The notes below the pieces were generated by a model, which was not told the DNA's origin, made no database searches, and saw only the letters and a list, made by a program, of their open reading frames with translations. Below, piece after piece: positions 44,439-54,500 of a stretch of DNA of 64,000 bases (positions within the stretch are counted from its first letter, which is position 1; each line of letters starts with the position of its first letter). The translations under genes and the position numbers were made by a program. This DNA is from DLKC01 sp002478885. Lineage in GTDB: Bacteria; Bacteroidota; Bacteroidia; Chitinophagales; Chitinophagaceae. Location: the NCBI GenBank assembly GCA_046329585.1, contig JAXLUI010000002.1, positions 1,612,001 through 1,676,000 of the forward strand. The letters run 5' to 3'.

Positions 44439-44469
44439 CGCAGGTATCGTTCAGGTATTTTGTAACAAA
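44439..44469 (-). promoter_or_regulatory. Promoter of the CAP gene
   Basis: TTTG (44469-44466), 19 nt, then TACCTGCG (44446-44439). The -33 element and the spacing are perfect, the -7 has TA, T and the final G but two other positions differ. It lies 27 bp before the start codon. Confidence 0.5.
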
Positions 44470-44504
44470 ATGTAAAACTTGTATGCTGCATGGCGATAAA
44501 GACG

Positions 44505-44556
44505 CACAAGTGAGTGACACAACGAAGACGCCATGAAATGCAAAAGCCCGTTTCAA
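44505..44556 (-). repeat. Dispersed repeat, single arm (second subtype, orientation B)
   Basis: CGCACAAGTGAGTGACACAA (44503-44522) and CGAAGACGCCATGAAATGC, with AGCCCG at the outer end. The core GTGACAC is the dyad-preserving variant. Confidence 0.75.
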
Positions 44557-44563
44557 AAGTATT

Positions 44564-45571
44564 TTATTTGCTAAAGCTTTCAAGTTCTTCGATCATTTCA
44601 GAGCTGCCGATAAACAATGGTGTGCGTTGATGCAACTCAGTCGGTTGCAGATCAAGAATGCGGTCTTTGCCATTCGTGGCCTTACCGCCGGCCACTTCAA
44701 TGATAAAGGCGAAAGGATTACACTCGTATTGCAGCCTCAGCTTGCCATTGCGGTTGTCGGCAGTAGTGGGATACATAAAGATGCCTCCCTTGATCAGGTT
44801 GCGGTGAAGGTCTGCCACCATGCTGCCAAAATAACGCTGTGAATAGGGGCCGCCATTCTCCTTTGTCTTCTTCTGGCATTCAGTGATGTATTGTTTTACA
44901 AAATCATCGTACTGGAAAAAGTTGCCGTGATTAACAGAATATATCTTTCCGGTTGCAGGGCACTTCATATCTGGGTGACTTAAACAAAACTCGCCGATAG
45001 AGGGGTCTAATGTAAAACCGTTTACACCGCGCCGTGTTGCATAAACCAACATTGTTGATGAGCCGTAGATAACATAACCTGCCGCAACCTGGTTAATACC
45101 GGGCTGAAGAAAATCTTCTTTGCTACAAGGCTTGCCAATCTCGCTCTTCCTTTTATAAACGCCGAAAATTGTGCCGATGGAGATGTTCACGTCGATATTG
45201 TTACTGCCATCGACCGGGTCAAACATCACTACATACTTGCTGTTATTACTGATCTCATCGTTAAAGATCACTACATCGTCCATTTCTTCACTGGCACAGC
45301 CGGCGCAACTGATACCATGCTTTAAAACACCCATAAACTGGCGGTTGGCAAACACATCAAGCTTCTTTACATCTTCTCCCTGTATATTGGTTTCACCGGC
45401 GTCGCCGAGTATATCTACAAGACCTGCTTTGTTTACTTCCACATTTACCCTTTTAGCGGCAAGGCCGATATCGCGGAGCAACGAACTGAGCTCGCCGGTG
45501 GCGTTGGGTATGTTACGGTATTGTTGAATGGTAAACTCGTCGAGGGTCTGAACTTTACGGCTAATATTCAT
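44564..45571 (-). CDS. fbp: Class I fructose-1,6-bisphosphatase
   Basis: A 335-residue enzyme with the metal site VVMFDPVDGSNNIDVNISIGTIF (DPVDGSNNIDVNISIGTIF core), and parts VNHGNFFQYD, YSQRYFGSMVADLHRNL and GGIFMYP. It hydrolyses fructose-1,6-bisphosphate in gluconeogenesis. It is divergent from the aspartate kinase gene 110 bp away. Confidence 0.96.
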   Translation of the reverse strand: MNISRKVQTLDEFTIQQYRNIPNATGELSSLLRDIGLAAKRVNVEVNKAGLVDILGDAGETNIQGEDVKKLDVFANRQFMGVLKHGISCAGCASEEMDDVVIFNDEISNNSKYVVMFDPVDGSNNIDVNISIGTIFGVYKRKSEIGKPCSKEDFLQPGINQVAAGYVIYGSSTMLVYATRRGVNGFTLDPSIGEFCLSHPDMKCPATGKIYSVNHGNFFQYDDFVKQYITECQKKTKENGGPYSQRYFGSMVADLHRNLIKGGIFMYPTTADNRNGKLRLQYECNPFAFIIEVAGGKATNGKDRILDLQPTELHQRTPLFIGSSEMIEELESFSK

Positions 45572-45629
45572 AGTGCAATTGTTTGAAGCAAATGTAGATT
45601 TATCAAAACAGAGCGAATTTCATTCCCCC

Positions 45630-45637
45630 TATCTTTG
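45630..45637 (+). promoter_or_regulatory. Candidate -7 element of the aspartate kinase promoter
   Basis: TATCTTTG matches TAnnTTTG and lies 45 bp before the start. There is no TTTG at 19 bp upstream, so this is only a partial match. Confidence 0.4.
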
Positions 45638-45681
45638 TTCAACAGCTAACACTGTTTATTAAAAGCTATCAAACAATTGCT

Positions 45682-46959
45682 ATGAAAGTTTTCAAATTTG
45701 GCGGTGCAAGTGTTAACAGTATAGAAAGGATTCAAAATCTCGCAGGCATTATAAAGTTGTACGAAGGCGATAATTTAATGATCATCATTTCTGCGATGGG
45801 CAAAACCACCAATGCGCTTGAAAAAGTGGTGGAAGCATTCTTTGCAGAACGGCAGCAGGATGCGCTGCAACTTTTCGAAGGCATCAAAAAACAACACCTT
45901 ACTACTGCAAAATATCTATTGGTTACCCACTTTAATAGCTGTATTGAACAGCTAAGCGGTTTTTTTACCGAAGTAGAATGGCTGCTGCACGATAAACCTG
46001 TACGTGCTTACGATTATTACTACGACCAGGTGGTTTGCATTGGCGAATTGCTGAGCACCTGCATACTCAGTCATTACCTGAATGAAATTGGCATTGCCAA
46101 CAAATGGGTCGATGTGCGTGACATCATTCGCACCGACGATAATTTCCGCGATGCTAATATTGACTGGGACTACAGTGCTAAAAAAGTGCTGCAGTTAAAA
46201 GAGGCCTGCTTCAACGAAAAAAGTGCCCCCGGCGGCATTTGCATTACCCAGGGTTTTATCGGCTCAACAGATGAAAACGAAAGCACCACGCTCGGGCGGG
46301 AAGGAAGCGATTATACAGCCGCAATTTTCGCCAACTTACTGGATGCCGAAAGCCAGACCATCTGGAAAGATGTGGAAGCAGTAATGAGCGCCGATCCCAA
46401 ACAATTTCCAGACGCACAGGTAATACACGAGCTTAGTTTCGATGAAGTGATCGAAATGGCCTACTACGGTGCACAAGTAATACATCCCAAAACAATTAAA
46501 CCGTTGCAGAACAAAGGCATTCCCTTACAGGTAAAATGTTTCCTCGACCCATCACTGCCGGGCACCGTTATCTACAAGAAAAAAATAAAGCATTTACCTC
46601 CCATCGTTATCATCAAAGAAAACCAGGCATTGATGCATTTGCACAGCCAGGATTTTTCTTTCGTTGGCGAAAAACCAATGAGCCGCTTGTACGAGCTCTT
46701 CGCACACATAAAAATAAGGCCCAACCTTTTACAATCAGGTGCAATCAGCCTGCAAGTATGCCTCGATGACAAACCCGAAAAAATTGACCAGCTTGCCGCG
46801 GAAGCAAGCAGCATATTCGATGTACAGGTAGAGAAAGGGCTAAGCCTTCTTACGATACGGCACTTCAACGAGCCATTGCTCAATAAAATGACCGAAGGCA
46901 AAACCATTGTATTAAAACAACAGGACAGGGAAACAGTGCAGGTATTGTATGCCTCATAG
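45682..46959 (+). CDS. Aspartate kinase
   Basis: A 425-residue monofunctional aspartokinase. The kinase domain starts FKFGGASVNS and has GEOL-type segments such as GELLSTCILSHYL, TQGFIGSTDE, LGREGSDYTAAIFA, and WKDVEAVMSADP, with MAYYGAQVIHPKTIKPL as the substrate-binding region. ACT-like regions follow at about 300-425 for allosteric control. It performs the first step of the lysine, threonine and methionine pathway. The other genes of that pathway are not in the window. Confidence 0.95.
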   Translation: MKVFKFGGASVNSIERIQNLAGIIKLYEGDNLMIIISAMGKTTNALEKVVEAFFAERQQDALQLFEGIKKQHLTTAKYLLVTHFNSCIEQLSGFFTEVEWLLHDKPVRAYDYYYDQVVCIGELLSTCILSHYLNEIGIANKWVDVRDIIRTDDNFRDANIDWDYSAKKVLQLKEACFNEKSAPGGICITQGFIGSTDENESTTLGREGSDYTAAIFANLLDAESQTIWKDVEAVMSADPKQFPDAQVIHELSFDEVIEMAYYGAQVIHPKTIKPLQNKGIPLQVKCFLDPSLPGTVIYKKKIKHLPPIVIIKENQALMHLHSQDFSFVGEKPMSRLYELFAHIKIRPNLLQSGAISLQVCLDDKPEKIDQLAAEASSIFDVQVEKGLSLLTIRHFNEPLLNKMTEGKTIVLKQQDRETVQVLYAS

Positions 46960-46996
46960 CCAAAACCTCTCTCCTGATAAAAATATGCGTAGGGTC

Positions 46997-47215
46997 ATTA
47001 ACCGGTCATTTGTTTTTTGTGGCATCGGCCCTTGCGTCGCACTCTTGTACTTTCAGTTTTTATGGCAGCAAAAAAATCACTGTGGAGCAATTGAATGTGG
47101 CGGCGATCGGGCGAATCCGCGATCCTTGATAATTTTTGTGGCAGTTCAGGAAGATGCCCGACGTTATACCGTTGAACGTAGTGCGACGCAACAGCCGATG
47201 CCACGAAGCGCTGAT
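46997..47215. repeat. Dispersed repeat, paired inverted arms in a convergent gap
   Basis: The left arm CATCGGCCCTTGCGTCGCAC (47023-47042) with CTCTTGTACT, and the right arm AGTGCGACGCAACAGCCGATG (47178 onward; GATGCC) are inverted and about 135 bp apart. Between them is AT-rich and GC-rich sequence with no reading frame. This pair fills most of the 275-bp gap between the aspartate kinase and chitinase genes. Confidence 0.82.
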
Positions 47216-47234
47216 GCCAGCGTCAAAAAATTCG

Positions 47235-48371
47235 CTACCTGGCCGAAACGTATCCAAATTCATTTGCAATCACTTTTAGGAGGTATTCCTTTTTGTCGCT
47301 CGAATATTCCCAGAACATAGCTCCGCCGAGATGGTGATCTTTTACATAATTGCATTTCATCTTTACAGAAGTTTCATCATCGTAAGAAATGAAAATCTTT
47401 TTGTCGGCATTGAAAAGATATGGCGCCTGTGCAGCCTCATCCCAGTAACGCACAAAACCACTTTTGCTTTCAAGACTGTCTTTGATACGCGTAAAGCCGC
47501 CACCCCTTGCAGGCCCAACTGCTTTGGCATAAAGCCCGTTGTTATCAGAGGTTGCCATTTGCCAGCCTTTGCCATAAAAGGCCATGCCGATAACGATCTT
47601 TTGCGAAGGCACGCCCGCAGCCAGGAAAGCTTTGATTGATTTGTCGGCAGAGTACCGCGACGTATCGTTACCGGAACCAAACAGGTTTGTATGGTGACCG
47701 GAGATACTATCGCTGCCGTCGGCATAATCGTAACTCATAACATTGATATAATCACAATACTGCGCAACCTTATCCATTTCAGTGTGGGCGATATAATCAT
47801 AAGACCCACCCACCGCCGTCGTTACAAAATAAGTTTGATGCGTACGCTTTGCAAGTTCATCGAGACCAGAACGCAGTTCTTTAAAAAGTAGAGTGTAGTG
47901 GCCTTTATCTTCGGGCCGGTACACATTGCTGTCGCCCTGCATACCCGGGTACTCCCAATCGATATCGATGCCATCGAGCTTATATGCTGCAACAATATTA
48001 ACCGCACTTTCAGCAAAGTTTTTTCTTGATGTGTCAGTTAGTGTCGCGTCTGAAAAGTTTTTGCTCCACGTCCACCCGCCAATAGAGATAAGGATTTTGA
48101 TTGCCGGGTTTCTTTGTTTCAACTCAACCAGTTTACGCAGGTTAATTGTATCTGTTGCTTCGTTGTGCAACCAGGCACGGTTGTCTTTTATATCGACAAA
48201 GGCATAGTTGATATGTGATAGCCTTACTGCATCCACCGATTCAACATCAGCGATGCCGCGATAACCGCCGACATAGCCGATGATTACGGGCTTTGCATGG
48301 GAAGTGTTTTGGTGCGTTACAGAACAGGCAGCCATAAAAAACGGTAGCGGGAATAAAATATATTTTCTCAT
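47235..48371 (-). CDS. GH18 chitinase-like lipoprotein
   Basis: A 378-residue protein when started at MRKYILFPLPFFMAAC, which gives a lipoprotein signal with lipobox MAAC; the frame extends nine codons upstream. It has the GH18 barrel motifs SIGGWTWSKNF and the catalytic LDGIDIDWEYPG (DxxDxDxE), YINVMSYDYADG, GMAFYGKGW and GGAMFWEYSSD. The Asp and Glu of the catalytic motif are intact, so chitinase or endo-N-acetylglucosaminidase activity is likely. It is divergent from the NagX-like gene. Confidence 0.93.
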   Translation of the reverse strand: MRKYILFPLPFFMAACSVTHQNTSHAKPVIIGYVGGYRGIADVESVDAVRLSHINYAFVDIKDNRAWLHNEATDTINLRKLVELKQRNPAIKILISIGGWTWSKNFSDATLTDTSRKNFAESAVNIVAAYKLDGIDIDWEYPGMQGDSNVYRPEDKGHYTLLFKELRSGLDELAKRTHQTYFVTTAVGGSYDYIAHTEMDKVAQYCDYINVMSYDYADGSDSISGHHTNLFGSGNDTSRYSADKSIKAFLAAGVPSQKIVIGMAFYGKGWQMATSDNNGLYAKAVGPARGGGFTRIKDSLESKSGFVRYWDEAAQAPYLFNADKKIFISYDDETSVKMKCNYVKDHHLGGAMFWEYSSDKKEYLLKVIANEFGYVSAR

Positions 48372-48473
48372 TGCGGTGATTGTATCTTTTAAGTACATAA
48401 TCAGGAAAGCAATTTAGCATTAAACAAATTGTTTTACATTCACTTTTACATAGACGAACCAAACTTCCTGACG

Positions 48474-49667
48474 ATGCAACTGAATAAATTAAGCACGCAA
48501 AGAATTCTTTCCATCGATGCGTTGCGTGGCATCACTATTCTCGTAATGATCTTTGTAAATGAACTTGCCGGCATGCGCGACATTCCTCAATGGATGAGGC
48601 ACATGCCCGCCGATGTTGACGCCATGAGCTTTGTAGACGTAGTGTTCCCTGGTTTTCTTTTTATTGTAGGCATGTCTATACCATTTGCATTGAACAACCG
48701 CATTGCCAAAGGTGACAGTTTTATGCAATTACAGCAGCATATTTTGTTTCGCTCGCTTGGCTTGCTGGTGCTTGGCTTTTTCATGGTAAATGCAGAAGAG
48801 GGCATTGACGCGGCAGCAACCGGTATATCTCTGAATGTATGGTCGCTGTTATTCTTCGCCGCCGTAATCATGATATGGAAAGTGTATAAGACCAATAACA
48901 AGACGCTTGTTTATATATTAAAGGCTGCAGGCTTTGTGATCTTGTTTGTGTTGGCCTTTATTTTTCGTAACGAAAAAGGAGAGCCGGTTTCACCACATTG
49001 GTGGGGTATACTCGGGCTCATCGGATGGGCCTACCTTTACTCCTGCATTATTTACCAGTTATGCAGGGGTAATGTTCCGGTGCTCATTTTCTTTATTGCT
49101 TTTTGCACTGCATGGTATGCAGCAGGTCATGCCGGGTTTGTAAAAGATAGCGCATCGCTGCAATGGATCGCAACACAAAGCGGCAATGCGGCACACACTT
49201 CAGTTGCTTTATGTGGCATGGTAGTTTCTCTTTTGTTTTTTGATGAGAAAAAAGCAACGGTCATTTCCCGGAGATATTTGCAGGTAATAATTTTTATTGC
49301 AGCATTGTTTATCGCCGGCTACTTCCTCAGGCCATTTTTTCATATCTCCAAAATATACGCAACCCCCACCTGGTGTTTGTGGAGTGCTGGTTTTTGCAGC
49401 ATCATCTTTTGTTCTTTATACTGGCTTATCGATATAAAAAAGATGCAGGGCTGGACGAACTTCTTCAAGCCGGCTGCATCCAATCCTTTACTAACCTATA
49501 TTATCCCTGATATCATTTACTACCTCACCGCTTTACTCTCCATTTCTTTATGGCCGGAGAGTTTAAGCTATGGCATACCAGGCATATGCTTCTCTTTGTT
49601 TTTTGCTGTAGCCGTTATGGGCGTGGTGATATTGCTGAATAAGATGCACCTGAGATTGCAGTTGTAA
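48474..49667 (+). CDS. NagX/HGSNAT-like membrane acyltransferase family protein (DUF5009)
   Basis: A 397-residue membrane protein when started at MQLNKLSTQRILSIDALRG (the frame extends 15 codons upstream). About ten transmembrane helices. The N-terminal RILSIDALRGITILVMIF and the FPGFLFIVGMSIPFAL helix are the hallmark of the heparan-alpha-glucosaminide N-acetyltransferase-like (YeiB/NagX) group. It may acetylate or transport amino sugars; the divergent chitinase gene supports an amino-sugar role. Confidence 0.83.
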   Translation: MQLNKLSTQRILSIDALRGITILVMIFVNELAGMRDIPQWMRHMPADVDAMSFVDVVFPGFLFIVGMSIPFALNNRIAKGDSFMQLQQHILFRSLGLLVLGFFMVNAEEGIDAAATGISLNVWSLLFFAAVIMIWKVYKTNNKTLVYILKAAGFVILFVLAFIFRNEKGEPVSPHWWGILGLIGWAYLYSCIIYQLCRGNVPVLIFFIAFCTAWYAAGHAGFVKDSASLQWIATQSGNAAHTSVALCGMVVSLLFFDEKKATVISRRYLQVIIFIAALFIAGYFLRPFFHISKIYATPTWCLWSAGFCSIIFCSLYWLIDIKKMQGWTNFFKPAASNPLLTYIIPDIIYYLTALLSISLWPESLSYGIPGICFSLFFAVAVMGVVILLNKMHLRLQL

Positions 49668-49752
49668 ATATTCTGATTAGGGAAGACACAATGCACTAAG
49701 TTTTCACGGGGATAAATTGAACAGGTTTGTTGAACGTCCTAAAAAATGCTGT

Positions 49753-51165
49753 ATGAAACGATATCTCATACCGGTCGCTGTCATCTTCTTATCCGCATTC
49801 TTTACCCGGAATTCAGCGGCGCAGATCATCAGCAACAAAATGTTTTCGCTCGGCACTTACGGCCGTGTTGGTGCAGGCTTCTCTCCTGCCATAAAAGGGA
49901 ATATAGGCCGGTCGCTTAATCTCAACGGCATGGGCTCCGTGGGTGGCAGAATGGAGGAAGCCGACTATGCAGAACTGGTTGCCGCCTTTCATTACAAAAC
50001 ACCAGGCCAAAAAAGTGACACAACGCCTATTAACGTACAGGCAAGAATGGCTATGTATAGCGGTAAAGGACAGTTGATCGGCAATGTCAACAGCACCAAC
50101 TATGGCGGTGTTGCATTCGCGCTGCCCGAACTGTATGCCCAGGCTGATCATATCATGGGTTCAAAATGGAGCGCGTGGGTCGGCGCAAAATTCTTTCGGG
50201 GCAACGATGTGCATATTGCCGACTATTATTATTTCGACGACCACAGCAGCCAGGGCTTTGGAGTTACTTATGACAAAACAACACTCGCCGTTTTGTTTCC
50301 CGGTAATATTGATACCAACAGTTCAGTGCCACCAAACTTCTATGTAAGTATTATAGATGGTACGCCACGCGCCGGTCTACGCGGCAGAAGCATGATCGTT
50401 GCAGAACAAGTGTTCCCGCTAAACGATAACCGGCAAACGTTAAAGTTGCTTGCAGAGTTTCATCACCTCGCAGATGCAAGCGCTGAAGACACTGCCACCG
50501 CTTTTAATTATCCGTCCGCCGGTGGATGGGTGGCGGGGGCTCAATTAGTAAGTACGTTAAGCACCAAAATCACCGGTTCATTTAACCAGGCAGCCATTCG
50601 CTACGGCCATGGTATTGCCAATGGCGGTGATGGTGGTAATACAAGGACATGGCTCACCTATGGGGCACCGGATCTTGCCACCAATAAATTCAGCACGGCC
50701 TACTCCTTTACCATGGTCGACCATTTTCTGCTCAACTTAAGTCCCAAATACAGTCTCAACGGCTACGGTATATTCACCAACAGTCACGGCGCTGCCGCAA
50801 GTCACAACAAGGCGCCAGATTATTTCGGCCGCGAAATATTCAACCGCAAAACAGAATGGGCAATCGGCGTTCGCAATTTCTGGTATATAACCAACTGGTT
50901 CCACCTTATCACCGAATTGCACTATGCTAACCGCAAAGACGGTAGCCAGGACGCCGCCGCCATGACCAAATTTTCAATTGTGCCAACCATCGTTCCTACG
51001 GCAAAAGCAGATCCATGGGCGCGTCCGCATTTGCGGCTGATCTATTCGGTGGCTAAGTACAATCAATTTGCGGCAGACAATGAATATTCGCCTTTTCTCA
51101 AGGAGACCGGTCCTAAAAAATGGGGGCAGTATATCGGTGTAAGAGCCGAATGGTGGTTATTTTAA
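49753..51165 (+). CDS. LamB/maltoporin-type carbohydrate porin
   Basis: A 470-residue outer-membrane beta-barrel when started at MKRYLIPVAVIFLSAFF; cleavage is near SAAQ. The match with the LamB family is in the start (YGRVGAGFS), YAELVAAFHY, the ELYAQAD segment, WVGAKFFRGNDVHIADYYYFD (only the NDVHIADYYYFD part is needed), the late RPHLRLIYSVAKYNQF and the C-terminal aromatic GVRAEWWLF. Such porins diffuse oligosaccharides and are more usual in Proteobacteria; Bacteroidota mostly rely on SusCD. No Sus genes are nearby. Confidence 0.8.
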   Translation: MKRYLIPVAVIFLSAFFTRNSAAQIISNKMFSLGTYGRVGAGFSPAIKGNIGRSLNLNGMGSVGGRMEEADYAELVAAFHYKTPGQKSDTTPINVQARMAMYSGKGQLIGNVNSTNYGGVAFALPELYAQADHIMGSKWSAWVGAKFFRGNDVHIADYYYFDDHSSQGFGVTYDKTTLAVLFPGNIDTNSSVPPNFYVSIIDGTPRAGLRGRSMIVAEQVFPLNDNRQTLKLLAEFHHLADASAEDTATAFNYPSAGGWVAGAQLVSTLSTKITGSFNQAAIRYGHGIANGGDGGNTRTWLTYGAPDLATNKFSTAYSFTMVDHFLLNLSPKYSLNGYGIFTNSHGAAASHNKAPDYFGREIFNRKTEWAIGVRNFWYITNWFHLITELHYANRKDGSQDAAAMTKFSIVPTIVPTAKADPWARPHLRLIYSVAKYNQFAADNEYSPFLKETGPKKWGQYIGVRAEWWLF

Positions 51166-51180
51166 TGCTGTCTTTTGTGG

Positions 51181-51231
51181 GCCCGGCGCTGGCATTAAAG
51201 GCATCGTCCCTTGCGTCGCACCCTTCAGCTG
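51181..51231 (+). repeat. Dispersed repeat, single arm (orientation A)
   Basis: GCCCGGCGCTGGCATTAAAG outer end with GGCATCGTCCCTTGCGTCGC (51200-51219) and ACCCTTCAGC. The 367-bp gap before the PAS kinase contains no other evident feature than its promoter. Confidence 0.85.
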
Positions 51232-51472
51232 CTGTTATGCCATGGAACAGCAACAACATTCAAAATATAACGCATCATAACGTTTATCAAACATTAACCA
51301 ACAGGATATCGTAACACAATAAAGGCGCAGGCAAAACAATGATCGCAGCACAGGATTTAGTTGCTGTTAAGCAACGATAGTCAACGGTAACAAGCATTTG
51401 TTGTCACAAAAAACGCTACAGCTTTTTGCCGCTTCTGCAAAGGTTGTTTACCCTGTTCTGAGGGCAATTTAT

Positions 51473-51504
51473 TTTGGTAACCCACAGCAATTTCTTTAGT
51501 TTTA
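51473..51504 (+). promoter_or_regulatory. Promoter of the multi-PAS kinase gene
   Basis: TTTG (51473-51476), 20 nt, then TAGTTTTA (51497-51504), a close match to TTTG-N19-TAnnTTTG. The expected start of transcription leaves a leader of about 25 nt before the GTG at 51533, which supports the GTG start. Confidence 0.5.
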
Positions 51505-51532
51505 AAAAAACAACCTGAAAAATATCGCTACT

Positions 51533-54500
51533 GTGAACACCAATTATCACTTTCTTTCCGGTGGTGGAGAGATGGGTACACTTATCCGTGCAAAAGACTG
51601 GGGCAGCACCGCCCTGGGAGACCCATCAACCTGGCCTCAAAGCCTGCGCACCATGGTTTCCGTTATGCTCGACAACCCGTTTGGGATGTACATAGCATGG
51701 GGAACAGAATATATACAACTTTACAACGATGGCTACCGCCCCATATTAGGCTCCACCAAACACCCCGGCGCACTTGGTATAAGCACCAGGGAAACTTTCA
51801 CTGAAATATGGCACATCATAGGGCCTATGTTTAACGATGTAATGCAAGGTAAGGCCGTTGGCTTCCCCGATTTTATGCTGCCGCTTAACAGAAACGGCTT
51901 TACAGAGGAATGTTACTTCGACTTTTCCTACAGCCCCATTCGTAAAGAAAACGGCGAAGTAGGCGGAGTGTTGGTTACAGTAACCGAGACCACTAACAAA
52001 AAGAGGGCAGAAGACGCCCTTATACAGAGTAAAGAAGAGCTCGAATTTGCCATAGAAGCGGCAAAGTTGGGCACATGGGATTACAACCTCTCCAGCAGAA
52101 AACTTACCGCCAACAACAGGCTTAAGGCATGGTTCGGCTTGCCGCCTGAAGCGGAAATAAAATTGGATTACACCCTTGACCTTATTTCGGAAAAGGATCG
52201 TCAAAAAGTTATAAATACCATGAGGGCAGCACTCGATCAAGATGCCGGCGGCCAGTACGAAGTCGACTGCAGCATAACGCAGCCCGGGACTCAAAAAGAA
52301 ATGATTTTGCATGCCAAAGGAAAAGCCTGGTTCAATGAAGACAAAATCGCTTATCGCTTTACAGGCACGCTTGAAGATGTAACAGAACAGGTAAAAACCC
52401 GCCGAAAAATAGAAGAAACTGATAAGCGTTTTCGCACAACCGTGCAACAGGCCCCTGTGGGCATTACCATTTTGCGTGGCCCGCAATACCTTGTGGAAAT
52501 GGCCAACGATGCATACCTGCGGTTGGTAGACAGGAGAGAAGCAGACATTGTTGGTATGCCCTTGTTCGATGCATTGCCAGAGGTCAAGGAAACCGTGCAG
52601 GGTTTACTCAAGGACGTAATAAGCACCGGTATCCCTTTTCATGGCACAGAATACCCTGTGCCAGTTAAACGTTATGGCAAAAGTGAAATGTCTTATTTCG
52701 ATTTCCTGTATCATCCCCTCAGAGAAGAAAATGGCGACATCTCCGGCATTATTGTAACGGTAACAGATGTAACAGGGAAAGTGGAAGCAAGGATCACTGC
52801 CGAGAGCAAAGAAAAAGAATTCAGGCAACTGGCCGATTGCTTGCCGGAACTTGTATGGACCACCGATAATAAGGGAAACCAGACTTTCGCCTCGCAGCGT
52901 TGGAAAGAGTTTACAGGGCTCGATCCATATGATCAAAATACTTTTGAAAAAATGCTTCATCCTGACGATCTGCAAAATATCACGACCCATTGGGCCGCCT
53001 GTCTCGCAAGCGGCGATATTTATAAAACGCAGGTAAGGTTAAAAAATAAAAACGGCGCCTATCAATGGTTTTATGTACACGGTGAACCGGTGAAAAACGA
53101 ACGCGGTGAAATTGAGAAATGGATCGGCTCTTTCACCAACTTTAGCGAACAGAAAAAAGCGGAACAAGAATTGCTCGAAGCGCTGGTGAGAATTGAAGAA
53201 AGCGAATCGAGGTTCAGGATTGTTGCCAACACAGTGCCCGTGCTAATATGGATGGCCACCCCCGACAAACTAAGGTACTTCTTCAATAAAGCCTGGCTGG
53301 TGTACACGGGGCACAACGTAGACCAAGAGATGGGAAATGGATGGGTCGCAGGCGTACATCCCGATGATATGGCTAAGTATATGGAGATACATGATAATGC
53401 ATTCGAACAGCAGAAAGAATACCAGTTGGAATACCGCCTCAAAAGGCATGACGGAAAATATCGGTGGATATCTGCCAGGGGTGTGCCTCGGTTCAATGCC
53501 AAAGGGATTTTCGAAGGTTTTATAGGGGCATGCATGGATATTCATGAACAGATCGTTTACCAACAGAAACTGAAAGAAAATGAAGAGAAACTGAACATTA
53601 TTATTGAAGCCAGCGAATTGGGCAACTGGGAATTGAATTTGCGAACAGCACATGTAATCTATTCTGACAGGTACCTGGAAATACTTGGGTATAACAAAGG
53701 CGCTGTTTTAACCCACCAGGAAATTTTAACCCGTCTCCACCCTGATGATCTTAGAACCAGGGAGTTGGCCTTTAAAACCTCTTTCGAAACCGGCCAGCTG
53801 CAATATGAATCCAGGATACTCTGGCCCGATGGCTCTCTCCACTGGATCGAAGGCAAGGGAAAAGTCTTCTTTGATGAACAGGGGAAACCCGCTAAAATGA
53901 TTGGCACGGTCGGCGATATCACGGAAGAAAAAAATTACCAGCAACGGTTAATAGAACGAGAAGAAAAATTCCGCCTGCTCGCCAATTCAATGCCCCAGCA
54001 TATATGGACGGCCACTACAGACGGCCACCTGAACTATTATAACCAGTCAGTATTTGACTACAGCGGGTTAACCCCGGAACAAATGAATAAAGAAGGCTGG
54101 TTACAAATCGTACACCCCGATGACAGGGATGCAAACATTGCTGCATGGACAAGGTCGGTAACCACCGGTGAAGATTTTTTATTTGAGCACCGCTTTCGCC
54201 GTTACGACGGCGAATACCGTTGGCAGCTAAGCCGCGCTATTCCCCAAAAAGATGCTGTGGGCAACATACAGATGTGGGTGGGCTCCAGCACTGACATACA
54301 GGACATCAAAGAGCAGGAACAACAAAAGGACTATTTCATCAGCATGGCCAGCCATGAATTGAAAACACCCGTTACTTCCATTAAAGGATATGTTCAGATT
54401 TTGCTATCCGTCTATTCAAAAACCGAAGACACCATCCTGCTGAATTCCTTAAACAGCATCGAACGGCAGATCGCGATACTCACCAAACTCATTACAGAAT

